From the NCBI GenBank assembly GCA_002150815.3, contig NDFF03000061.1, forward strand, positions 292,976 through 356,975: DNA of 64,000 bases, given 5' to 3'. This DNA is from Grammothele lineata. Its lineage: Eukaryota; Basidiomycota; Agaricomycetes; Polyporales; Polyporaceae. The notes beneath the pieces were generated by a model that searched no databases, was not told the origin of the DNA, and saw nothing but the letters and a program-made list of their open reading frames with translations. How positions within the stretch are numbered: position 1 is the stretch's first letter; each line of letters begins with the position of its first letter. Positions 13,513-34,768 of the stretch are shown one piece after another. Both the position numbers and the translations under genes were made by a program.

Positions 13513-13937
13513 AGATACCCCGTACTTTTTGATATTCCCAACAATGGAACATTCTCTCGGACTTTACACCCTTTCGGACACCCTTTTCGTTTACCTATCA
13601 CTCCAGTAGTCCTAGTTCTCGGATACGATTAATACTGGGTGTGATCTAGCTAGTAACTTATTGATGCATGGACTGTTGATCCCCTTCGTTCATTACGCTG
13701 GCGATGATTCGGCAAGCGCAGTGCGTTAGGGGTCGGGCAAAACTTCCTCCTGAGCGATCGAGCTGGTAGGACGGCACCGAAATCAACTAGTCATTGTGGG
13801 GCAGGAGGCTTTCGGAGCTTGAAATTTGAGTCAGTGATGCGTCTCCTATAAGTCCACGTGACAGGCGCGCGTCAAAGAGACGAGGAGCGCTTGGTGAGCA
13901 GACGCAACCTTGTCTCTCATCCTCGACGACGTCGACG
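13513..13937. other. Intergenic, PLD 3' end and PRP8 promoter
   Basis: A 425-base gap between two genes on the same strand. It contains the 3' untranslated region of the phospholipase D gene and the promoter of PRP8. The sequence is more AT-rich than its flanks around 13600-13680. I see no open frame or RNA gene. Confidence 0.5.
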
Positions 13938-22176
<8,239 letters not shown>

Positions 22177-22710
22177 GAGTTGTCGCGCTATTGGGTCTTG
22201 TTCTTGTGTGCTTGTATGACATGTATTGTAGTACTCTTACCACGCTCTGTAATGCTCTATCATCTCGATGCGCTCGTTGGGTGGTCCGCCGTGATTGCGG
22301 CCTGCCTCGCCGTTGTGACGAAGGTCTGCTGTCATGAGCGTCCCGCGAAGGAGAGCGTGTGTCGCGATGGACCGGCGTTCTAGAACTGGACTTTGTGTGA
22401 CTTTGGGGCGTTGGCCAGATGGCAATTTATGAGTGTGGTGATGGGTGCGATTGCCGTATATTGCAGGCACTCAGGCACTGGCCAGTAGAGGCAGTTTGCG
22501 CCGGGACGTGCGTGGACGGGGCCGACGGGGCGGGAGCAGCCAAAATTGAATAGACGCTGCAGCGGAGGCATCGTCGACGGATCTCACCACCTCTCGCGCG
22601 GCCTGAGGCGGCCTCGCCCCACCCTGCCCTCCTTCCCGCCCCCACCCCCGCCGCCTCTCCATCGCGCACGGCGAGCGCACCCTCCCCAGCGGCGTCGAGG
22701 ACGCGCGACG
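22177..22710. other. Intergenic, PRP8 3' end and promoter of the PH-domain gene
   Basis: A 534-base gap between genes on the same strand. The first part is presumably the PRP8 3' untranslated region. The later part (about 22560-22710) is strongly C-rich on the plus strand, a pyrimidine tract of the sort common upstream of fungal start codons. No gene is visible. Confidence 0.45.
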
Positions 22711-25700
22711 ATGCTGCAGTCACAGCTCGCGCAGGTCAGTAAACTTAGACTTCTATCAGACCGGCCGCGCTTCGTGATGAGGACCGTGCTGACAAGAGAT
22801 ACACCCTCCGCGCCTTGTTCCCTCCGCTCCCCTCACCGGTACCCTCACCCACATATGCCGCCCCCGCGTCGTCGACACCCCCGACGGCCCCTCCGCCCGC
22901 ATACAGTCCGCCGCCTCGTCCGCCCACGCCCCGCCCATGGCCCCGTCCGTCGCGCCGCCGCTACCCCCGCGCGCAGCAAGCCCCGTGGCGCGCCCATACC
23001 GCTTTTCCGCGCAACAGGAATACGAGTCCTCGAGCAGGAGGTACAGCAAGCTCCCTGAGCTGCTCACGCGCAAGCGCACGGCGTCGCTGCCCCCGAGGAA
23101 GGACAAGGACGGGATGCCAGGTGAGTCGTACTTGCTGCCGTCGCTCGGGGCCTGCGCCTGCGCTTGGGACTGCCAGCTCTCGGCCCTGCCTGCTGTCTCC
23201 CCAGAGTCCCAGAGTCAGAGTCGCCACCTCTCCCGGAGCGCCCGGTGGTATGTCGCCCCCGCTCGATCAGGGTCGGCGGTGCCTGCGCCTCAAAGTAGCG
23301 CTGTGAGGCCCCGCGTGTTTTCGGGGAGGGGCGATAGTGAGCCCCGCCGGTGGGGGATGCGGTAGGACGCGGGTATAGACTCGTTTTCTCGAGCACATCA
23401 CGAGCGTTGGCGGGCGACTGGCGACTGGCGCAGCCGTCGTCGGCGGTAGTCATGGCGTCTTGTGGGCCTCTCGGATGGTCTGTGCGCCATGCCTGGAGCC
23501 GCGGGCGGGCAACGGCGAGGGTAGGAAACTGTAGGATATGTCGGCGGGGACGCGTCTGCCGCCACACGTTTTCCCTTCTCGAGCGCCGCATCCATCTCCG
23601 CAGAGGCAAGGCGCCGATGTCATCTCGCCCCCGCGTAAGCTGCGAAATTGACCGGAGCTCGCTACCTTCCGTATCCGTGCCCCGTCAAACCCCCGTCTCC
23701 CCAGCGCCGTCCTCTTGTTTGTTCGCCATATCCTCCTCCCCCACATGCTGACGCCCGATGCCCACAGACCCGTTCACGGCCCACCCCTCGGGCTCGGCTT
23801 CCTTCGTGACCTATGACGCCCCCTCGCCGCCCTCCGAGCCCAAGGGCCACCGTTCCCCTTCTTCGCCGACGCCCAACGGCCTCGCGGCTCTTCCCAAACG
23901 AGCCCGTGGGAGCCTGCTCATGTCCTCAGGTATTAGTCTCCCCTTTTCCCGCACCCGCAGCAAGAGCAAGAAAACCTTCCCCCAACCGCCGTCTACACCC
24001 TTCATGTTCTCGGAGGTCATCGAGATCTCCGCCCCGCCGCCGCTGCCGCCAGAGGAGGACGAGGACCGGGAGAGGCTGAGGGACGCCGCCGCGCAGTCCA
24101 TAGGGCTCGATCCCGTACTCCTCGAGGACCGTGAGAGCGTCATGTCTGGTCGCTCGCGCGGACGCTCCTTCTCCCACTCCCATGCCTTCTCGGAAAGGTC
24201 CCGGTCGCGATCCAGGTCGCGTTCCCGCTCGTTGTCACCGACGCGCTCACGAGCGCCCGTCGCGAGCATCCGTGCGGGCACCCCGGCGACGCGCTCCATT
24301 CCCCCGTTCCCCGCCGTCCAGTCGTCGCTTCTCCCCTGGGTCCAACGTTCGTCGAAAGTTGCAAAATACTATCCACCAGCATCGCTCTTCCGCTTCGCAC
24401 TAGCGAAACAGTGGAAATCACGGGTGCTGGTCCTCACGTCGTCACCTCTATCAATACCTGGATCTCCGATACATCATACGACATCGTTCTCATCGCAAAC
24501 CTATTCCAACTCATCATTATCGCTACCACAAAATGTGGCCCACCTGCACGTCTTCAAGTCGGACAACGCCGGGGAGCGCGAGTTGGAGCGGGTAGAGATT
24601 GGTGCGGAGACGCAGGTGTACGTGTCTCAGGATGAAATTGGCGGGCGGCGAGGAATCGTTCGTGTGTCCAGCGCGAATTCGGCGGACATGACGCTCTCTA
24701 TGACCAGCCAAGCTGAGGCGCAAGACTGGATAGCTGCCATCAAGAATGCTGTCCTCAGCGAGAGGTGAGTGTACGTCCCCCCACGTTCACGGTATAGCCA
24801 CTGAAGACGGCCTCCTATCTGTTTAGATCAGTCCGTGCTGGCCTTGGGGCGATGACGCAGAGTAATGGCGTGGAGCCACGAGGGGATCTGGACGTGATGC
24901 TGTCGATGCGCCAGCAAGGGATCTTCACTCCGCCGCCGTCGGCACTCCCGTCAGCGTCCCCGCCCACAACGCCCGTGGGCAGCGCCCACACACCCACCGC
25001 CTCGACGGCCGGTACGATCTCTCCGGCGCCCTCGATCCGCTCGTCTTCTCCCACTCTCAGCCGGCCGCCTTCTGTCGCCGTCTCGGCGTTACGAGGCCTG
25101 TTCGGTGGCGGTCGTCCGCGCTCGCCTTCCATCGACACGTCCTTCAACCCTATCCCTGAACGCGAGAGCTTTGATTCAGCCCCTCCGGAGGACTCGTCGT
25201 TCGGGCGTGCGGGGACGAACCTGCTCAGCATGTTGCGCTCGAACGGCACTGCGAATGGGGAGCGGCCGCTGTCCATCACGAGCTCGATGACTTCACCGCC
25301 TAATACGCCCAGGGTCGGCACGACGTCGCCCAGTGACCTTCCCGTGCAGATGGGCCTCATCACGCCGCCTGGCCCTGTGCCTTCGCTGGATCAGAAGATT
25401 CTGCAGGACAAGGACCGCGACATTCTCCTGCCGACGAAACACCGCGCGATGAGTGCAGGCGTTTCGGACTTTAACGGGAGCTTGGACGGGCATGTCTCGC
25501 AGTTCCACAGTAATGGCTTCCCGCCCTTGTCCTCCACCTCGGGCTCGCTGCAACCTCCCCCACGTCGAAGAGCGTATACGGCCTCAGGCAGTCCCCCAAT
25601 CTCTCGGACCAACGGTGATCGGAATGGGATTACGTTCAGCCATAGCAACGCGAGCACGGCGGAGACGCTGGGGGTCAGGCATAACGGGAGCGCGTTCTTG

Positions 25701-27467
25701 TCCGCAATGCCGGGCGCGTCGCACCCATCCGCGTCTGCCTCGCCTTCGCCCGTCTCCCCCTCGACGTCCCCGTCAAGCCCGAGCGCGAACGGGCTCGGTT
25801 CGCCCGCGTCGCTAAGGCTGGACGACGGCCGGCCGCGCTCGTCTTGGTCGTCGGTGTCGTCGTTGGGCTCGGGCGAGCAGCAGCCTCCACGGACGTCGCT
25901 CGACGTGAAGCGCTGGTCGCGGCAGGGCGTCCTGCCCAAGAGGCTCACGCCGCCCAGCGGCCCGCCACCCGCTACTCCTCCGTCGTCGTCCGCACCGCTG
26001 CCGAGCAGCTCGTCAATACACTCGTCGCCGCCACGGCATCCATATGCCGCGGACAGCCCGCCCAGCCGGTCTTCGTCGATGCGCTCCTCCCATAGTCCGT
26101 ATAGCCTCATGTCGGGCCTGCAGAACTTCTCCAAGCGGGCGTCGGGCTCGTCGGTTAGGAGCGAGAGTACGGTCAGCACGACGCAAAGCCGTGCGACGGG
26201 GGGCAGTAGCTTCCTGGCTCCCGCGCCGCCTTCGCATTCTCCTACGCACGTCCGACCGAGGTCCGCGCATAGAGTGTCCATCCCCCCTCCCCAGCGTCCT
26301 ATACCAGTAACGGCGTTGCCACCGACACCAGGCGGGGAGGAATTTGGAAGGAGACCGCCCCAGCTTCTCACCATCCCGTCCCCCGCGCCGACGCCAAAAC
26401 CCCGAGCGTCTGGTTATCCCACTCGCCCGCCGCATTCGGCGCCTGCGATGAAGACGACTTTCAGGGAATCCTTGTCGATACGGACTGGTAGATTCTCAGT
26501 CGCCCCGCCCGCCACGCAGCCGCCCTCCTCTGCCCTCCCTCCGCGCCCGGACGAAGCGGTGGTCAGCCAACTGCCACCCCGGTCCGGCCACCGGCGTAGC
26601 CACAGCAGTGGTAGCCCGGCCCTGCCTACCATCCCCGCCTCGCCCATCCCTCCTACTCCGCCTCCAGAAGGCCCCCTCCCTCCGCCACCCGCGCCGCTCC
26701 CAGTGGCCCCAGTGCCGACACCAGCGCCGACCATCTCGCGCAGCCTGCTCCTCAAACGCCGCCTGCGCATCCTCAGCGCGCCGTCGCCCGTCCCTCCGCC
26801 CTCCAACCCGCTCCCGAACCCGCCGTCGCCCGCGCCGTCGTCCGTCGACCCGTACTCGCTCCCGCCGACGCCGATCGGGGAGCCGATCGCGACGTTCCAG
26901 CAGCAGCAGCACCACGCGCACGAGCTCAGCTTCGTCGCTGTCACGATTGCGCCGACCCCGCCGCAGAGCCCGCTCGCGCCTGCTGCGCAGATCCTGGGCG
27001 GGAGCGTTGGCGGGGGCGGGGGAGGGGGACAAGTAGGGGAGGCGCCGAGCCCGGAGCAGAGCCCGGAGATGCATGGGATGACGAGCTTGTCGCCCCCGCC
27101 GCGCAGGGGGTCGAGGCAGATCTCGGTCTTGCCGCTCGAGGTCGAGGAGGGGCGGGCGAGGGCGGACGAGGAGGATGAGGTGCCGGGGTCGGCGACGAAG
27201 GATAGGGAGGAGGCGAGGGGGGAGGGGGTCGCATTGGAGTCGAGGGCGGAGCTCAAGTTGAAGCTGAGCAGCGTGAATGGGAACGGGAACGGCTGGGCCG
27301 ACGGGACGGACGGTGAGGCCGTGGACGACGTGGCTGAGGATGTGGACGACGACGCGGTTGAGGGCGTGGACACCGCGAAGGCGAGTCCCGTTGATGCATT
27401 CTCGTCTGAGCCGCTCTCGCTGTCCCCGAAATCCATGCATGCGTCGCTGGGAGACGTGAGCGCGTAG
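22711..27467 (+). CDS. PH-domain protein with long Pro/Ser-rich disordered region
   Basis: Best model: exons 22711-22734, about 22799-23120, 23768-24764 and 24827-27467, encoding about 1327 residues. A PH-like domain is recognisable from WKSRVLVL, through HLHVFKSDNAGE and TQVYVSQDEI, to the final helix with the invariant-type Trp in AEAQDWIAAIKNAV. Its first strands are separated by a loop rich in Ser and Pro. Upstream lies an arginine-serine repeat (SERSRSRSRSRSRSLSP). Downstream, about 870 residues are Pro/Ser/Thr-rich with many SPP, PPTP and RSxS patterns, typical of disordered, heavily phosphorylated or SH3-binding scaffolds. PH domains bind phosphoinositides, so a membrane-linked signalling or polarity role is inferred, not shown. 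The N-terminal exons are the weak point: a second frame across 22797-22920 also reads as plausible Pro-rich protein, and one intron is 647 bases. Confidence 0.75.
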
Positions 27468-28389
27468 GCGCTTTCGTCCGCCCTCCCTCTTTCCCTCCTC
27501 CCCAAACTCCCTTATCCTTCCCCTTCCATCGTTTGTGTGCACAACACTAGACTTCGTGTTTTTCTTCGGTCGGATCTGGAACTCACCACCCATTTTTGCG
27601 CGCGTGTATGCGCTGCGTCGTCTGCCTTCCTTTGCTTTCATCATCTTCTCTCTTCCGTTCGCCTGTCTCTTCGTGTATAATGCCAGTGCTACGTCCCTCA
27701 CGCCGTGCGCCTTACGTTCACCCCGCCTCCTCTCTCTTCCCCTCCGCGTACCCCCACCACCTCTCCCTTTCCCCTCCCCATTGTTCTTACTTGTTGTTAA
27801 CCGTCTCTGCGGGGCTCATGTCTCTTCTCTCTCGGTGTCTAGTATGACGAACCCTCTCCCGGTTCGTGTCGTCGTCCTCTTCGTCGTCCTCCGTCCCGCC
27901 TGCAGGATCCGATCGCACATAAGTATATACAGCTACCTACAGCCGCACACTCTGTTTTCCGTACCGTACCCGCACAGCTGCCGTCGCCCTCCCCCCCGCG
28001 CCCTCTTAAGACCTCACCCCCGCCGTCGCTCGCCCGCCCGCGATCGGAGGTTGGGATGGGATGGGTGTCGTCCGCTTTTGGGGCCGGGGGCGCGTTGCCT
28101 AGTAGTTATATCCCTTCGACCATAGTTGGCAGCCCCGCCCCCCATATGTACACTATTCAAGCTATACAGTCTTGGTATTGCCAGTGCCCTTGTCAGTTCC
28201 GCGGATATGCTCGGGGCCGAGTGAAGTGAAGAGGAAGAGTTGGAAGCTGGATATCGAAGTCTCTGTCGAAGTTGCAGACGGGGCCGAACGTATCGGCTTG
28301 AGACACACACGACTATGCAGCAGGCAAGTTCGCGACGAAGGGCCCGTATATTAAGCAACGGCACTGCTACTCTACGTGCGTATGCATCT
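27468..28389. other. Convergent 3' intergenic region
   Basis: A 922-base gap where the PH-domain gene (+) and COQ5 (-) converge. The first 350 bases are strongly pyrimidine-rich on the plus strand (runs of cct, ctt and ccc), a composition expected of untranslated sequence. The open frames here, such as 27535-28125 (+), are by-products of that bias and show no motif. No gene is called. Confidence 0.5.
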
Positions 28390-30933
<2,544 letters not shown>

Positions 30934-31275
30934 TCCAGCCATTCAGCGTTGTTTGTGTACGTTCTGTTGTTTGAGGAGCTATTCTATTTGCGTGTATACT
31001 GCGCCGTTTTGGCGTTGTGTTGGTTACATTGTGGAAAACTCCGGCGCCATGGTGGATCATCCTGAACTTAGCGGGGCCTCGTGTAGCATCATGCGATGAG
31101 GCAGGCCTCTGTGCTCGAATCCGACTCTACTTCAAATGCCTCGGCAGTTGCGGACCGATTGTGGACCGTAACTCCCGTAAATGGGCGCTTGATCGATTTT
31201 CTCCCCGACCTTCATGTCGATCTACAGTCCGTCTGTCTTGCTGTTCCTCTCATTCTTATCTTCTAGGCCCTTCAA
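30934..31275. other. Intergenic, FCF2 3' end and SET-TAD3 promoter
   Basis: A 342-base gap between same-strand genes, holding the 3' untranslated region of the FCF2-type gene and the promoter of the SET/deaminase gene. Nothing else is visible. Confidence 0.45.
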
Positions 31276-33218
31276 ATGACAGACCTGACCCCCGAGGCGC
31301 CAAATTTGATGGCTATAATGCCTCCTAGAGCTCCAGAACATCTCAATAATTCTGGCCTTCGAATTGAGTACGCTGAAGGGAAAGGACGCGGGGTATATGG
31401 TGAGGCTCTTCTCACTTCATATGTGCACCATCTAATTGACATCAAGCTTGGGTCGCGAAACCTAGCTTCCTGTGAGATCCCCGCTCAAACCCTTGTGGAA
31501 GTCAGTCCAGTCCTCCTGTTCACCGCCGCGGAGTACGAGGCGCACGGGAAGCACACCGTGCTCGACCACTACACCTTCGTCTGGAGAGACGGTCGGATGG
31601 GCCTCGCCCTCGGACTCGGTTAGTTCCATTTGCACCGACCCTATGCCTCTCCTCTGAGACAGTCCAACAGGCTCGCTGTTCAACCACTCACAGCGCCCCA
31701 ACGTCACCTACACCATCGACCCGAGTACAGAGTCTATCCGTTACGTGACATCGCGTAGGATCATGCCAGACGAGGAGCTTTGTATCTTCTACGGCCACAA
31801 ACTTTGGTTTGAACCGGTCGATGCTGCAGGCGGGGCTGTGACGGTTCCCGCTGAGGGACAGGAGGACGACGGGTGGGGCGGCCTTTCTGGAGTCGGTGAG
31901 GGGGTAGAGGTACAAGAACACGCTGCAGACGCGCTCACAATCTTAGACAAGTTCAAGGGAGGTGATCCAGGGCAGATTGTGCCAGAGGAGGAGCTGCCGT
32001 ACAGGAGGGTCAGATTGACCCCGGACGATGATGAAGAGGAGGACATGGATGCGGTACGAAAAGGTAAGTATCTTCCATTTTGTTGATATGTGTGCTTAGA
32101 CTGAGATCATGTAGAGGACGCATGGGTAGTGGACCTCCCAGAACCTCGCGTAGCAGCCATCATGCTCAAGTGCGTATGCGCCTCTTCCCTTCGAGATTGC
32201 ATATTGACTGTCACAAGATGGCTGAAGCAGACTGGGTTGGACACGCCCTCCATGGCACACCTGAAACGCATTCGTAGAGTCTACGACAAGATGAGCATGA
32301 TTCTCACTCTTACGCGCGATCGTCCCGAGCCACCTGTGTTCCCCGAGAATGTCGAACTTCCTCCGCCCTACATCCTCGCGGTACCGAAGACGGCCGCGTT
32401 GACAATGACGTCCCTCAAGCTCAAGTCGTCGCTGTGGCCCACCATATATGCGCCCCGCAAGAAGTATGAGCCTGAGCCATGGACGCGAGGCAAAGTTCGA
32501 TGGGCGTTCGAGGCAATGCAGCAGGTCGTAGAACAGGCACGATCAGCAAGCGAGAAGGGCGAGGTAATGCCAATTCCTTTCTCGTTCTCGCACATTTGGC
32601 ACTAAAGCACGTCTGGGCATCGTCCAGCTTCCTATTGCTGCTCATGTGCCCGTGCCGTACGACGAGGAGACGAAGATGTCGACACGGATGCTCGAGCCCA
32701 TCAGCGCGCACGACACCCGCACGTCCGCTGCTCATCCGTTACGCCACTCTATCATCAACCTTGTCCGTGCCATCGGAGAGCTTCGCGCCTCATCCTCCTC
32801 CGGCACTCCGAAGTCGTCTCTTCCACCTTCTACACCTGTATCTAGCACAGACGTCTCCTCGCCCTCTCCTACGCCAATACAGCCTACTAAAGAAGCGCAA
32901 GAGGGCGAGGCCAGCTCAAAGAACGGCGCTCACTACCTCCTAACGGGCCTCACTCTCTTCGCGACACACGAACCGTGTATAATGTGTTCCATGGCGCTCC
33001 TGCACTCCCGCGTCAAGGAGGTCTTCTACCTCGTCCCGATGCCGAAAACGGGAGGATGCGGAGGGCTGACGTGCGTGCCGAGGCTCGAGGGTGTCAACCA
33101 CCGGTACGCGATCGGCGCGTGGAAGATCGGAGAAGGTGATGGTGAGGAGAACGGAGAGGGTGTGGAGGAGTGGGCGAGGCGGTATGGGATAGCGGTGGAC
33201 GATTCGTGCGATGTATAG
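31276..33218 (+). CDS. SET domain fused to Tad3-type tRNA adenosine deaminase subunit
   Basis: Six exons (31276-31399, 31466-31618, 31671-32063, 32115-32169, 32218-32563, 32628-33218) form one continuous frame of 553 residues. Residues about 25-155 are a compact SET domain: [38 protein letters not shown] and [12 protein letters not shown], matching the NHSxxPN and ELxxxYG cores that bind SAM. After an acidic linker, residues about 200-553 match Tad3/ADAT3. They include [24 protein letters not shown], a zinc His in [11 protein letters not shown] where the catalytic Glu of active deaminases is replaced, and the zinc motif [14 protein letters not shown]. Tad3 pairs with catalytic Tad2 to convert A34 to inosine in tRNA anticodons. 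The SET half may methylate a protein partner, but its substrate is unknown. The 48-base intron 32170-32217 has no in-frame stop. The fusion rests on splice inference. Confidence 0.85.
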
Positions 33219-33302
33219 AGAACAAGAAGAAACTGGTGGCGAGCACTCTGTGCGAACAGCAGATCGTACGGATCTACGGTGCCGGGGCAGGGTGCGGCCC
33301 CT

Positions 33303-33781
33303 TCAGTCCGTGGCCGACGCTCGCGACTCCGAGCTGGCGGATGGGAGAGGCACGAGCGTCGTCTCGCCGTGGCGGAAGGTGCGGAGGCCGGTGCGGACGA
33401 TACGTAGGCGGCTGGGGCAGCACGGGTCCGGGCACGCGATCTCGGCGTCGGTCGACATCCAGTCGTTCGCTGCTGTTGGGCGCTGCTTTGCCGAGAGCAG
33501 CGGGAGGACCGCGCCTGGTGGAGATGGTGCGGCGGTTAGTCATATACGCGGGCTGGTGTAGGATACTCACTGAGGGAGTAGATGGAGATGCCCTGGCCGG
33601 GCGGGAGGTAGAGCATCTCGCCTTGGAGCGTGAAGTAGTCGCCTTCCTTGGCGCCGCACATGATGCGTTTCCCTGGTGGACAGACAACCTCAACGCGAAG
33701 GTCGTACAGCTGGAAGGAATCGTCTGTAGAAGCTGTGCCCCGAACCGTTTGGCACACTGAGCTTCCAAGTGGAGAGGCCAT
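33303..33781 (-). CDS. TIGR04076-family small protein
   Basis: Two exons on the minus strand (33571-33781 and 33303-33514) encode 140 residues. After a short variable leader, the protein reads LYDLRVEVVCPPGKRIMCGA, KEGDYFTLQGEMLYLPPGQG, then across the splice LLSAKQRPTAANDWMSTDAE and IACPDPCCPSRLRIVRTG. The GDxF, LPxLSAKQR, DWM and ACPDP elements are what I know of the TIGR04076 family, small uncharacterised proteins found widely in bacteria and archaea and in some fungi. Two to three conserved Cys suggest metal binding or redox, but no function is established. The C-terminal 25 residues are Ser/Thr/Arg-rich. The 3' end faces the SET-TAD3 gene, 84 bases away. Confidence 0.72.
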
Positions 33782-34768
33782 GGCTGAGAGGGGTACAGAT
33801 GCGACTGGAGTTCAAACGTTCACAGGTAGTCTCCGGGGATTGCACAGTGCGTAATCAAGCGCAGGATGACCATGTGTGAGCTCAGCGTCTTCAAGCGCCT
33901 CATGAGCAATTACCCTCGGGTCCGCGCCAACCGGAAGCGTCTCATTGGATATCCTCGTCTGAGCCTCGGGATTAGGATGAATTGAAAGTGATAGGATGAT
34001 TATTGGGTCTTCTGAGAAAAGCAGTAAATCGGCTCGAGCCTGCTGAGTGCTCCGAGGGACAAGGAGCAGGGCGTTTTTATATACCTGGTTCGAAGTGCCA
34101 CGTGGTCCGTCTGATCCGCATTGACTGCCTTTTGGATGTCGTCCGCACAACTTGTTCTCGCGCCGCCTTCCGAGTGACAACTTCTCCTGATTATGGCCGT
34201 TCCCTCAAATTGCGATGCACATCCTTCCCAATCGTGTGACACTGCCGCTGGTGCCGGTTTTACAGACCCATACAGTTGAAAGCCTAAATCCAGCCCTTCA
34301 AGTTCAAGATGTTGAAGGCTGTCGTACGTGCCAAACAGAATCCGCTACTGGAGGCTATAGCTAGGTAAGTAGCCACCTTCGACGCGATATTACTTTACCT
34401 CATGTGAAGCCTCTACCAGTTCACTTCCGCCAAGATTGGATTGGGTCCTCCGCCATTCAGTCAGATGACACCGTTACTCCTGAATGATTGAATGGACCTG
34501 ACAGGTGATCTCGAGATGGCGTACGGCCCGGTGTTCACCACGTTCACACGACGCCCGTTATGTACAAACAAAACATTGTCGTCTGCGCAGCTTCGATTTG
34601 GTCTCCCGCCTCCGCGTCTTCTCGGGCTCCGGTGGTCCCCACGCCGAACCGAATCACGCGAATGTGGCCATGCAACGCCTAGGGGACGGCTCTGGAGCCG
34701 GCCGTGTTTTCCCCGCATACGCGTCTTGGTTTCAAACCTCCACGACGTCCCCTAGTTCTGCATCCATC
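33782..34768. other. Divergent intergenic region
   Basis: About 987 bases between the TIGR04076-family gene (leftward from 33781) and the first acyl-CoA ligase (rightward from 34769). Open frames at 33812-34180 (-) and 34492-34755 (+) have no motif and conflict with each other. A GGTTCGAAG near 34086 resembles a tRNA B box, but no cloverleaf or A box could be placed around it. The region should contain both promoters. Confidence 0.45.

Noticed and set aside
27535..28125. 196-codon open frame after the PH-domain gene
   Set aside because: It lies in strongly pyrimidine-biased untranslated-like sequence. The translation is hydrophobic and Arg/Pro-rich from composition alone, and shadow frames are equally long.
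34020..34110. tRNA-like B-box sequence GGTTCGAAG
   Set aside because: No matching A box, acceptor stem or anticodon arm could be placed around it.
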